The notes beneath the pieces are model-generated. The model was not told where the DNA came from. It did not search any database and was given only the letters and a program-made list of their open reading frames with translations. A DNA stretch of 64,000 nt from Thermoleophilia bacterium (GTDB taxonomy: Bacteria; Actinomycetota; Thermoleophilia; Gaiellales; SKUG01), in assembly GCA_025964555.1 (NCBI GenBank), contig JAOPYQ010000009.1:171255-235254 (forward strand). The letters run 5' to 3'. Made by a program: the position numbers and the translations under genes. This document shows, one piece after another, positions 33,101-40,443 of this stretch (positions are counted from its first letter, which is position 1; each line of letters begins with the position of its first letter).

Positions 33101-35393
33101 GCCGTCCTCGACCCGCACGATCGCGACGCCGGACGTGACGGCGCCTGACCAGCTCGCGCCGATCGCAGTCGGCACAAGGACGAGCTCGACGATCCAGCTG
33201 TCCTGGAGTACGCCGTTCGACAATGTCGGCGTGACCGGCTATCGGGTCCGGAACGGCGCGTCGCTCCTGTACTCGCCCACCGGCACGAACCAGATCGTCG
33301 CCAACCTAGCCCCGTTGACGCCCTACACCTTTGCGATCGAAGCACGCGACCTTGCCGGTAACTGGTCGACCGCACGCACAGTGTCGACATCCACCCCCGA
33401 CACGGTCGCGCCGGCGTCGCCCGCCAACCTGCGGATGACCTCGCGTACGGGTACGAGCATTTCGCTGGAATGGGATCCGGCGAGCGACGACGTCGCGACC
33501 GCTGGCTATCGTCTGTACCAGGTCGTGGCGGGCTCCGATGTCCTCGTCGTCAACAAACCGGGACTGACGCACACGGTAGTCGGCCTGAGCAACGCGACCG
33601 CGTATTGGTTCCGTATCGAGGCGTACGACACCGCCTCGAATACCTCCGGGAAGAGCAGCCTCGCGACGTCTACCCTCGATGCGATCGCGCCGACAACGGC
33701 GACCAATCTGGCACCCTCATCGATCACAGGCACGTCGATGCGCGTGACCTGGGATCCCGCGACTGATCTGGTTGGCGTCACCGGCTACGATCTCGAACGT
33801 CTGGTCGGAGGCAGCTGGACACCGGTCGGATCTCGGTCGCTGGTCCAATTCCGCGACGTCACAGGCCTGACATCGGGCGTGAGCTACTCGTATCGCGTCA
33901 GGGCGTTTGATGCGGCTGGAAACGCATCGACATCCCCCGAGCTTGCGGTCGCGACGCTCGACACCGTTGCGCCCGGCGTGCCGACATCGCTCGTGGCCTC
34001 CAGCCGAACCGGGTCCTCCTTTCACCTCGCGTGGTCGGCCCCGTCCGACAACGTAGGTGTCGTCGGCTATGTCGTGTATGTGAACAACGTGGCGGTCGGC
34101 ACACCGACGTCGACCCAGTTCGACGTGTCCGGCCTGAACCAATCGACGACATACTCAGTTCAGGTTTCCGCCATCGACGGCACGACTCCCGCACCAAACG
34201 AGTCCAGCCGCGCGACGATCTCGGTATCGACGATCGATCCGGGTGACATCACACCACCGACAACACCCTCGCTACCGAGTGCGACAAACGTCACCAACTC
34301 GAGCATGCGCCTTACGTGGAGCCCGTCGACTGACAACAGCGGTGGCATCGATGGGTATCAGGTGCATCGCCTCATGGGGGATGGCGTGTCCTGGCAATAC
34401 CTGTACTACGGCCTCGACACCTTCTTCGATCTGTCCGGCCTCGCACCCGGCACGACCTATACATTCAGGATCCGCGCGTACGACTCATCAGGCAACTTCG
34501 CAACCACTGGCAATGTCGTGATCGCGACCGGCGCTGCTGCGGATGCCACGGCACCGACGCAACCAGTCGGGCCCGCCGCGGCGACCGCCACCGAAGATGG
34601 CACCGTGAAATTGTCATGGGGCGCCTCGACCGATGCCGTCGGCGTCACGGGATATCGCGTCTCGCGCTTGACGGGTGCCGGATACATCCTCCAGGACACG
34701 ACCCCCGGGATCGCCACGACGCTGCTCGGCCAACCCATCGGCACGAATACGACATACGCAATCGCGGCGGTTGATGCCGCCGGCAACATCTCCTCGGCGT
34801 TGGTCGTAACAGTGACGATTCCGGCACCACCACCACCGCCGCCGATCGCAACACCTGCCTCCGGATTCGCCGCGTCGGTCACCGCGACTCGTGTGGTGCT
34901 GTCGTGGCAGCAAGCCAACAGCGACACCATCGGTTGGCGCGTCGTCGAGCGGCGCAACGGAACGACGATCTCCACCCGCGACGTGATCTCCCCAACCGCG
35001 ACCTTCGGTCCGTACGCACCACTCACCAATGTCAGCTACGAGCTGTACACCCGATACGCCGCCAGCACCAGCACCGCTGTCACTCTCGACATCCGTACCG
35101 CCGCCGACACCGTCAAGCCGACCAAGCCCGGGAAGTTCAAGGCGACCTCGCCGGCCAAGGGCACGCTCGCGCTCTCGTGGACGAAGTCGACCGACGACGT
35201 CGCGTTCAAGGCCTACGAGGTGAAGCTGACCACGAAGGGCGCCAAGCCGAAGGTCGTCAAGCTGCCCGCCAACGCGACCAAGACGAAGGTCGTCAAGCTC
35301 AAGGCGAAGGCCGCCTACAGCGTGCAGATCCGGGCGCTGGATGCGGCCGGCAACGCGTCCGCATGGGTCACGGTGAGCGCACGCACGAAGTAG
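30147..35393 (+). CDS. exported HExxH metallopeptidase-like protein with FN3 repeats
   Basis: A 1748-aa exported protein. A signal peptide (YSLAAATCSLLALVGSSAA) is followed by a pro-region and a zincin-like domain: LLHEISHNMGAVQ has HExxH at 316-320 and DVMCY (343-347) resembles a Met-turn. The third ligand expected eleven residues after the first His is Gln, so the ligand must differ or the enzyme is inactive; His and Asp in YTHCNDGRD are candidates. About 14 FN3 domains follow (start near 410), ending in a Lys-rich C-terminal FN3. The bulk of the gene uses more A/T in wobble positions than its neighbours, while the last 300 bases look native. Acquisition by transfer is plausible. Confidence 0.85.
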   Translation: MPSASSPRARRAFRFYSLAAATCSLLALVGSSAAFGHAGHVHPTVGPPAPDSLWPGAPAARDAHEQASFQQALQDAPPEVDGECTRAVDIEGVGRGCRTEDGLLRIALADGSDMLTHGPDYVDAATDIEPDTTAPHIASAVQNASKSDISCVTSAEAPTTPHTKLVYAVPADGIDRSATKVPAFRQSTYEASAVIDNTARKLGGTTGRRINVLCDGAGNADVTVLRLPRVSSTYAFDSNAGFGLIRSDIPAQLGIGSATKVRFLVYYDAHLGGFSGIGSLYSDTTAGATNNNNLARAMALQDNSGGSGPSWYVLLHEISHNMGAVQNGMPDANGYTHCNDGRDVMCYAEGAQPYVTTACLELQYDCDADSYFNPVPTGVSPLATNWNSAATYNRYLQSYAAAVDTTPPASPTGLVGSGHGDFYSLSWTGVADPDLHTYRIERDIGGGVWRTVDDSWDGATSVDVTWTGITSSSSHSLRVRAYDMRGNLSAPSNVLSLLPRGSTDGSEPVIGGPAPAPPTNLVVGSTTASSILLQWSKEGSSGSGFELWRYDDAWDEWYRSYWSTGGDAINVTGLTSSARYQFRVRLVDEGGRTSPFADVSGWTTNPADVSAPDMPSGLSITSTVGNVPTVSWNPVPGAADYVVTAELTAGVHTEQAIVSGTTFAVTGFPFGVSGRAIRVSARDESGNRSSFAGTTFSTGTAPDTQSPGAPVLVTRSTIFNTSVAGIDWNGPADSDIAGYRVLAARQSTPFEYQVAATTNASTTIADAVGLVPGTAYNITVETFDTSGYVTRANSTFPVITNADGAAPTTPTGLVASSQTPTSIRLDWAASTDDSGVASYRVYQTSPNAGVVATVTHPTANVTISGLAASTSYTFDVQAVDVADVVSAHSSSVTTSTTASGPDNTPPTTPGTPTASNLAGHGVTLTWTASTDAVGVAGYRVEQTAPVIAQPVLTTTTGLTYDVAPLIDATTYTFRVVAFDAAGNQTPSSTRTIATPDVTAPDQLAPIAVGTRTSSTIQLSWSTPFDNVGVTGYRVRNGASLLYSPTGTNQIVANLAPLTPYTFAIEARDLAGNWSTARTVSTSTPDTVAPASPANLRMTSRTGTSISLEWDPASDDVATAGYRLYQVVAGSDVLVVNKPGLTHTVVGLSNATAYWFRIEAYDTASNTSGKSSLATSTLDAIAPTTATNLAPSSITGTSMRVTWDPATDLVGVTGYDLERLVGGSWTPVGSRSLVQFRDVTGLTSGVSYSYRVRAFDAAGNASTSPELAVATLDTVAPGVPTSLVASSRTGSSFHLAWSAPSDNVGVVGYVVYVNNVAVGTPTSTQFDVSGLNQSTTYSVQVSAIDGTTPAPNESSRATISVSTIDPGDITPPTTPSLPSATNVTNSSMRLTWSPSTDNSGGIDGYQVHRLMGDGVSWQYLYYGLDTFFDLSGLAPGTTYTFRIRAYDSSGNFATTGNVVIATGAAADATAPTQPVGPAAATATEDGTVKLSWGASTDAVGVTGYRVSRLTGAGYILQDTTPGIATTLLGQPIGTNTTYAIAAVDAAGNISSALVVTVTIPAPPPPPPIATPASGFAASVTATRVVLSWQQANSDTIGWRVVERRNGTTISTRDVISPTATFGPYAPLTNVSYELYTRYAASTSTAVTLDIRTAADTVKPTKPGKFKATSPAKGTLALSWTKSTDDVAFKAYEVKLTTKGAKPKVVKLPANATKTKVVKLKAKAAYSVQIRALDAAGNASAWVTVSARTK

Positions 35394-35401
35394 TGCGAAT
35401 C

Positions 35402-35418
35402 GCACGGCTCGCCCGTGC
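35402..35418 (+). terminator. hairpin after the FN3 protein gene
   Basis: GCACGG and CCGTGC pair around CTCGC just after the stop at 35393. It is a probable terminator without a T run. Confidence 0.5.
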
Positions 35419-35486
35419 AACGCACGATGCGCCGGGAACCCTCACCTCGGAGTGCGCGCACCTGCGCGAACCCAGGGGGAGGGACC

Positions 35487-35684
35487 ATGCACACGCTGGA
35501 AGTCACCGACGAGCAGCTCGAGCTGCTCCACCAGTCCGTCAACAGCTGGATCAACTCGTTCAGCCACGACCAGCCCGACGTGCTGCGAGCCGGCAAGGCG
35601 CTGCGCGCGAAGATCGACCACGAGTTGACGCAGTCCTCGACACCGCGCACGCCGATGTCGAGCGACCCGATGTTCGCGCAGTGA
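35487..35684 (+). CDS. small hypothetical protein, 65 aa
   Basis: A strong GGGGGAGGG element precedes the ATG. The protein is a small helical unit (EVTDEQLELLHQSVNSWINS then VLRAGKALRAKIDHELTQ) with a disordered tail. Similar short proteins are widespread in actinobacteria without a known role. It converges on the anti-sigma-like gene at 35700. There is no membrane segment. Confidence 0.75.
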   Translation: MHTLEVTDEQLELLHQSVNSWINSFSHDQPDVLRAGKALRAKIDHELTQSSTPRTPMSSDPMFAQ

Positions 35685-35699
35685 GCCGAACTGCCTGAA

Positions 35700-36722
35700 C
35701 TACGGCGCTGGCTGTGGTGCCGGCGCGGGCTGCGGAGCCGACTGCGGTGGCGGCGGCTGCGTGCCCGGTGCGGTACCGGTCGGCGCGGGCGCAGGCGCCG
35801 GCGCCGTCCCATCAGGCTTCGGGGCGGGACAGCACGGCTTCGGTGCCACGCCACCAGGCGGGGGCTGCTGACCGATCGGCGGCTGCTGACCGATCGGCGG
35901 CGGCGGCACCGTCCCGTCCGGATTCGGCCTGGGCTGCGTCGCCCCGCCGTCGGGCGGCAGCTGCTGTCCAGGCTGCGGCTGGGGTAGCGGCGCCGTGCCA
36001 CCATCCGGGCGCGGCGCGGTGCCAGTGAACGGCTGGTCGCCGTCGGGCACGAACTCCCCATCCATACCCGGCTCGCGCGGCTCTCCAGGCTGCATGCCGT
36101 CGCGTCCATCTCCATCAAGCAGCTTCGGGTCGACCGGCTCCGATTCGTCTGCGTCGCCGGCTCGTCCGCCCGTGCCAGCACCCTCGCCGCGACGTTCATC
36201 GCCCGCAGCTCGCTGCTTCGCCGCCTCGCTCGACTGCGCGTCGCGGCGCACTTCGGCATCCGACCTCGGTTCGGCCGGCACCGGGATCTGCAGCCCACGC
36301 GCGGCGGTTCGCACGATGCGTCCTGCGGGCGTGCGCGTGTCCGCGTAGGCGAGCGTGGTGCACAGCACGACCATGCAGCCGGCGACCATCACGACCCTGC
36401 GTGCGCGCCATGCGCGTCCGGCGCTCCACCCGGCGCCACGCGCGCCGAGCCCTGCGCCGCGACCGGTACCGCGCAGCACAGATCCGACGAACCCGGCGCC
36501 CGAGGCGGCCTGCTGCTCGTCGCCGACCTGTTCGAGCATCCGACGCCGCACACCGCTCGCGTCCGCCATCTGCTCGCCAGCCATCGTCGCGGCATCTGCC
36601 GCGAACAGCTGGATGACCTCGCCGAGCTCGGATCCGACCAGCTCCGGCGGCAGCGTGCCTCCCTGCTCCAGTGCCAGGTCGAGCTGCTCGTCGAGCCAGC
36701 GTGCCGTCGCGTCATCGCTCAT
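35700..36722 (-). CDS. membrane partner of the ECF sigma factor, Pro-rich exterior
   Basis: A 340-aa protein with one membrane helix (about residues 109-126, VVMVAGCMVVLCTTLAYA). The N-terminal 105 residues face the cytoplasm and start with a short helical segment (ARWLDEQLDLALEQGG), as in DUF5667/anti-sigma-like partners. The exterior part is acidic, then very Pro/Gln/Gly-rich with two identical PPIGQQ repeats and a CC pair. It overlaps the sigma factor stop by four bases and is co-translated. By position it is a likely anti-sigma factor, though no zinc-binding anti-sigma motif (HxxxCxxC) is present, so the mechanism is open. Confidence 0.7.
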   Translation of the reverse strand: MSDDATARWLDEQLDLALEQGGTLPPELVGSELGEVIQLFAADAATMAGEQMADASGVRRRMLEQVGDEQQAASGAGFVGSVLRGTGRGAGLGARGAGWSAGRAWRARRVVMVAGCMVVLCTTLAYADTRTPAGRIVRTAARGLQIPVPAEPRSDAEVRRDAQSSEAAKQRAAGDERRGEGAGTGGRAGDADESEPVDPKLLDGDGRDGMQPGEPREPGMDGEFVPDGDQPFTGTAPRPDGGTAPLPQPQPGQQLPPDGGATQPRPNPDGTVPPPPIGQQPPIGQQPPPGGVAPKPCCPAPKPDGTAPAPAPAPTGTAPGTQPPPPQSAPQPAPAPQPAP

Positions 36723-37351
36723 GCCGCACGCTCCTTTCGTTGCAGCCGCGCGAGACGCTCGAGCGCTCGCATCTGCAGCTGGCGCACCGATGCGGCGCTC
36801 TTGCCGAGCTGCTGTCCGATCTCCTCCGCACCCAGGCCGCCGTAGAAGCGCAACATGAGCACGGACCGCTGATCCTCGGGCAGGTGCTCGAGCAGGCGCT
36901 GGATCTCCATGCGCTCGATCGACTGCTCCTGGGCGAGCGGCGCGCCACCACGCTCACCGATCTCCGGCACGTCCGCCATCGCAGTCGCGGGGCGGCGCGC
37001 ACGCGTGCGGTGCACGGTCATCGCCTGCGAATGGGCGATCGTCAGCAGCCAGCCCAGGAACGGCGCTCCTGTCCACTGGAAGCGGTCGAGCGCGCGCCAG
37101 GCGCGCAGGAACGTCTCGGAGACGACGTCCTCGGCATCCTCCGGCGAGCACAGTCGCGCCAGGGCCATGCGGTACACGCGTGGGTGGAAACGGTCGTAGA
37201 GCACGGCGAACGCCAGCCGGTCGCCCTCGCGGGCGCTCTCGACGAGCTCGAAGACCTCGCCCGCGTCGTCGCCGTGGACCTGCAGGCTCTCGCCGCCGTG
37301 CGTGGCGCGGCGGGCGATGCGGGCGGCGAGCCTGTCGAGTCGGTTGCTCAT
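36719..37351 (-). CDS. ECF RNA polymerase sigma factor
   Basis: A 210-aa sigma-70 family factor. Region 2 runs through LYDRFHPRVYRMALARLC and DAEDVVSETFLRAWRAL, and region 4 through LPEDQRSVLMLRFYGG, EEIGQQLGKSAASVRQL. Region 3 is absent, as in ECF factors. The ATG at 37351 gives a standard N-terminus; the frame is open to 37432. It directs RNA polymerase to a small regulon, probably including its own operon. Two tandem copies of TGTTCGGAAT (37478-37498) lie upstream. The membrane protein at 35700 is its likely regulator. Confidence 0.92.
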   Translation of the reverse strand: MSNRLDRLAARIARRATHGGESLQVHGDDAGEVFELVESAREGDRLAFAVLYDRFHPRVYRMALARLCSPEDAEDVVSETFLRAWRALDRFQWTGAPFLGWLLTIAHSQAMTVHRTRARRPATAMADVPEIGERGGAPLAQEQSIERMEIQRLLEHLPEDQRSVLMLRFYGGLGAEEIGQQLGKSAASVRQLQMRALERLARLQRKERAA

Positions 37352-37477
37352 GCGTGCGGAAGCGCGTCTCGCGGGCGGGAGCGCGCACGGGGACATCGTC
37401 ACGATCGATGCGGTACTTGAACCATTCGGCATGTCGACCAGTAACCGCCGGTACGAGTTGGCGTGTGATGTGGAAAT

Positions 37478-37498
37478 TGTTCGGAATGTGTTCGGAAT
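37478..37498. promoter_or_regulatory. tandem direct repeat upstream of the ECF gene
   Basis: TGTTCGGAAT occurs twice, 11 bases apart start to start, in the divergent region between the sigma gene and the gene at 37571. One helical turn of spacing suits a dimeric activator or a sigma-dependent element. Confidence 0.45.
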
Positions 37499-37570
37499 TG
37501 GTGAAGACGTCCTCTGCGCTACCCCGGCATGCGACGCCCCGCGTCAGCACCCTCGGATAGACTGCGAGGC

Positions 37571-37789
37571 ATGACTACGGCTCGATCCAGTCAGGTTTCG
37601 GCAGTCGACGCGGCCTCGGTCGTATGGGAGCGCCGCCGCAAGGCAGCGTGGATCGACTACCTCCGCGTCGTGCGTGAGAGCGCACGCGGCGAGTACGAGG
37701 CGGCCGAGGGCAATGCCTGGGAGACGCTCCAGCGTCGCCTGCGCCGCAACGACCAGTTGCGCGACGAACAGCTCGCTGCCCGCGCCTGA
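37571..37789 (+). CDS. small basic helical protein, 72 aa
   Basis: A short charged protein, helical throughout (VVWERRRKAAWIDYLRVVRE then YEAAEGNAWETLQRRLRRND). No membrane segment is seen. It is divergent from the ECF sigma gene and shares the region carrying the TGTTCGGAAT repeats, so it could belong to that regulon. The family is not recognised. The codon pattern and the GAGG near the start make it credible. Confidence 0.6.
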   Translation: MTTARSSQVSAVDAASVVWERRRKAAWIDYLRVVRESARGEYEAAEGNAWETLQRRLRRNDQLRDEQLAARA

Positions 37790-37971
37790 AGCCACCACCC
37801 AACGCACGGACAGCGGGTCCGTCGTCTCGTGATGCGCGCTCGACGCGCACCCCACGCATGAATCGCGTGTCGGTCCGTCCCCGATAGACGGGACGTGGGA
37901 CAGCTGTGCCCACGCCTCGTGTTGGACGCACGCAGGCGCATGTGGGACGCAGCGGGACGAAAGGACACGGT

Positions 37972-38430
37972 ATGTCCGTGTTTGGAATTACCCTGCCGAA
38001 AGCGGCAGCAACGACACCGGCGCCTCCGCATGCACCGCATGCCGTGAGTGAAAACCCGAACCGCCTGACCTCGCCAAAGAACCTCGCGCTCGGCGGCATC
38101 GCGGCCACGGGACTCATTGGCGGCAGCATCATCGGAGCGCTCAAGGGCAGCCCGCTCAAGGGCCTGGCCATCGGCGGCGCCGTCGCGGCGGCGGCGCTCG
38201 GCGCGGCGCTCATCGGCAACGCGAGCTCGTCGCAGCGCGATGGGTACTGCGACTACTACGGCGACCCTGACTGCGACTACCCGGGCACGGATCGATACTA
38301 CCCGCGCACGGATCCGTACTACCCGCGCACCGACCCGTACTACCCGCCGGCGGATCCCTACTACCCGGACCCGAGCTACCCCGACGGTGGCTACAACAAC
38401 GGCGGCACGTCTCCTGGTGACGACTACTAG
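37972..38430 (+). CDS. membrane protein with Tyr-Tyr-Pro repeat tail
   Basis: A 152-aa protein with AAAGGA upstream of its ATG. Residues 35-85 are a Gly/Ala-rich hydrophobic region of two short helices (NLALGGIAATGLIGGSIIGA and LAIGGAVAAAALGAALIG) separated by KGSPLKG. Residues 95-150 are a Tyr/Pro/Asp-rich tail with four 7-residue units of the type YYPRTDP and one pair of cysteines (YCDYYGDPDCDY). The DNA of the units is a clean 21-bp tandem repeat. It starts a three-gene operon with the LspA-like and DAFRH proteins (gaps 11 and -4 bases). The role is unknown; the tail looks like a wall- or surface-facing region. Confidence 0.75.
   Translation: MSVFGITLPKAAATTPAPPHAPHAVSENPNRLTSPKNLALGGIAATGLIGGSIIGALKGSPLKGLAIGGAVAAAALGAALIGNASSSQRDGYCDYYGDPDCDYPGTDRYYPRTDPYYPRTDPYYPPADPYYPDPSYPDGGYNNGGTSPGDDY
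38287..38370 (+). repeat. 21-bp tandem repeat, four units
   Basis: Units at 38287, 38308, 38329 and 38350 encode D-x-Y-Y-P-x-T/A type heptads in the tail of the first operon protein. The first two differ by one base. Slippage could change their number. Confidence 0.85.
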
Positions 38431-38441
38431 GAGCTGACGGA

Positions 38442-38891
38442 ATGACGGGTGTCGGGCGGGCAGCTCTCATCACGGCCGGTGCGGCCGCGGCGACCATCGC
38501 GGTCGATCGCGTGCTCAAGGTCGCGGTCGAGCACACCCTCGACGAAGGCGAGCAGGTCAACGGCCCGCTCGGCATCCGGATCCGTCGCCAGCCCAACCGG
38601 CACGGCATCGCGGGGGCGGACCAGGGCAGCGGCGCGAACCTCGCGCTGCTGCTCGCAGGTGGCGCGCTCGCAGTGGGCATCGCCGGCGCTGGAACGATGC
38701 TGCGCCGACCCACGATGCTGCAGGTAGGTGCCGGGATGGTTGCCGGCGCGATGGCGGCGAACCTCGTCGACCGGGCGATGCACGGATCCGTGACGGATTA
38801 CCTGCCCAGCCCGCTCGGCGTGGTCAACGCAGCCGACGTCGCGCTCGGAGCCGGCATCGTGCTCGGGGGACTGGGGATGGCACTGCGATGA
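38442..38891 (+). CDS. signal peptidase II (LspA)-like membrane protein
   Basis: The product is 149 aa with about four hydrophobic segments. AANLVDRAMHGSVTDYL near residue 106 and VVNAADVALGAG near 127 match the two aspartate motifs of lipoprotein signal peptidase (G-N-x-x-D-R and N-x-A-D). The length is slightly short and the N-terminal part (MTGVGRAALITAGAAAATIA) replaces the usual first helix. A classical LspA cuts lipoprotein signal peptides; this copy lies between two unusual membrane-protein genes and may serve them. It overlaps the next start by four bases. Confidence 0.7.
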   Translation: MTGVGRAALITAGAAAATIAVDRVLKVAVEHTLDEGEQVNGPLGIRIRRQPNRHGIAGADQGSGANLALLLAGGALAVGIAGAGTMLRRPTMLQVGAGMVAGAMAANLVDRAMHGSVTDYLPSPLGVVNAADVALGAGIVLGGLGMALR

Positions 38892-39805
38892 GCATGCGCA
38901 CGAACGCATCAGGATGGCCGGCTGGTCAGCCCTCGTCGTCGTTCGCCGCACCGCAGGGCGCGGACGCGCAACGAGCCCAACCCGAGACACTCGACGAGAC
39001 GCTCTCGTCGACGACCCCCGACCTGCCCAAGAAGGCGAAGACCCTGCAGCCGATCGGCACGCTCGGCTGGAGCCTCGGCATCGGCGCCGGATTCGGCGCG
39101 CTCGCGCTTCGATCCAAGGGCGCCGGCTGGGGCATGGCGGCCCTCGGGTCGGGCGCATCGAAGGGCGCGCTCGTGGGAGCCGGCATCGGTGCCGCCCTGC
39201 TCGGCCTCGACAAGCTCACCGGCGGGCAGGTCAAGAAGCAGCTCGACTACGTGTCGCTCGATCGTCGCCATCAAATCCTCTTCGTGCTCAAGCACCCGAC
39301 CAACCCATGGGTCGCAGGCACGGGGCTGCAGGTCGCCAAGAACGCGCAGGCCACGCAGGACTCGCTCTACGGCCGCTGGGATCCGCTCGACGGTCCGCAG
39401 GACGCGTTCCGCCACACGTACGCGGCGGGGCTGTTCGCGCTGCGCTCGATGCGCGACCACGGCGAGACACCTGCGACCGCGCACGCGCTGGCGATCGAGG
39501 CTGGCGAGGCGCACGAAGCCGACGGCCAGGACAACAACGACGACTTCTCGCGCGGCATGGACACCGCCAACAACCTGACCGGCACGCTCGTGCTCGGCGA
39601 CGGACGCGCATTGCCTGGCGAGGCGGCGGACGCCGACGGCTTCATCACCGAGCAGGCACTGCGTGATCGCGTGCTGCGGGCGATGTTCGCGGGACACCTG
39701 CAGGTCGTCGACCGCATGGGCGCCACCCCCACACCGCGACCCACGAATGCGGGCGACCTGCCCGGCGTCGCGGCGCCGACACCTGTCATGCAGCCGGCTC
39801 ACTGA
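38888..39805 (+). CDS. DAFRH-motif (DUF6973-like) protein, paralogue of 49000
   Basis: A 305-aa protein. Residues 1-50 are disordered; 57-110 hold Gly/Ala-rich hydrophobic stretches. The C-terminal domain has DAFRHTY at 172-178, AHE at 208-210 and DTANNL at 225-230. The protein at 49000 has the same three motifs, with exactly 33 residues between the first His and the His of the second motif in both. The pattern resembles DUF6973-type domains of unknown activity, and the His/Glu/Asp/Asn set could be a metal or catalytic site. It is the last gene of the operon 37972-39805. No known substrate. Confidence 0.65.
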   Translation: MSMRTNASGWPAGQPSSSFAAPQGADAQRAQPETLDETLSSTTPDLPKKAKTLQPIGTLGWSLGIGAGFGALALRSKGAGWGMAALGSGASKGALVGAGIGAALLGLDKLTGGQVKKQLDYVSLDRRHQILFVLKHPTNPWVAGTGLQVAKNAQATQDSLYGRWDPLDGPQDAFRHTYAAGLFALRSMRDHGETPATAHALAIEAGEAHEADGQDNNDDFSRGMDTANNLTGTLVLGDGRALPGEAADADGFITEQALRDRVLRAMFAGHLQVVDRMGATPTPRPTNAGDLPGVAAPTPVMQPAH

Positions 39806-40001
39806 CACTTCGGTGCTCGGACCGCTGGCCGCTTCTCGCTCCGTGCGGCGCGCCGCGCACGGCAGAAGATAGGTAGTTCCGTAGGTAGGTCTCCCCGATG
39901 CCGGTCGACACCGACTGACGCATGATCAGGGTGTGGACAGGGCGCACCGTGGGGGTTGCGTCAGGCCCACAGGGCATGGATGCCGGACTTGCAATGGGGG
40001 A

Positions 40002-40250
40002 ATGGGAATGAATGATGCACGCTTCGACGGGCCCCGAACCCGCGATGCGTTGGGCGACGCCAGCGCCAGATCCGAAGTGGCCCCGAACCACGAGGATCCA
40101 ACGCCAGATGTCGTACCAGCCCGAGATTGGACGCGCACCAAGCGTGGTCGATCTGCAACGTCATGGCTCGTTCACTGGTTCGACGAACAGGGAGCAGTCG
40201 TCAGACTGATCACGTCCGCCGATCCGGAGCAGCAGGCACATGACGCCTGA
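40002..40250 (+). CDS. small hypothetical protein, 82 aa
   Basis: An open frame with a GGGGGA element close to its ATG. The N-terminal 50 residues are polar and low in structure; the end (SWLVHWFDEQGAVVRLITSA) looks like a folded strand-turn-strand, arguing for a real protein. No membrane segment is seen. A second ATG follows two codons later. It converges on the EamA gene, with a hairpin at 40395-40412 between them. Confidence 0.4.
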   Translation: MGMNDARFDGPRTRDALGDASARSEVAPNHEDPTPDVVPARDWTRTKRGRSATSWLVHWFDEQGAVVRLITSADPEQQAHDA

Positions 40251-40394
40251 ACGCACGTCCGACTGAAGGCCCATCCGTCACGACCCGCTTGCGCGGTGCG
40301 TGGCGCGCCCCGCCAACCAGGAATGATCGAAGTCCCGTCCCGCTCCGACCCGTACGGTCGTTCCGGGATCGGCAGTGCGCGTCACGCATCGCGT

Positions 40395-40412
40395 GGGGTC
40401 CCGACGGGCCCC
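40395..40412. terminator. G/C-rich hairpin between convergent genes
   Basis: GGGG and CCC pair with GGG and CCCC around GAC, with a single bulged T. It may end transcription in either direction. Confidence 0.4.
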
Positions 40413-40443
40413 GCGCGTTGCTCGTTGGTGGCAAGGCGATCGG

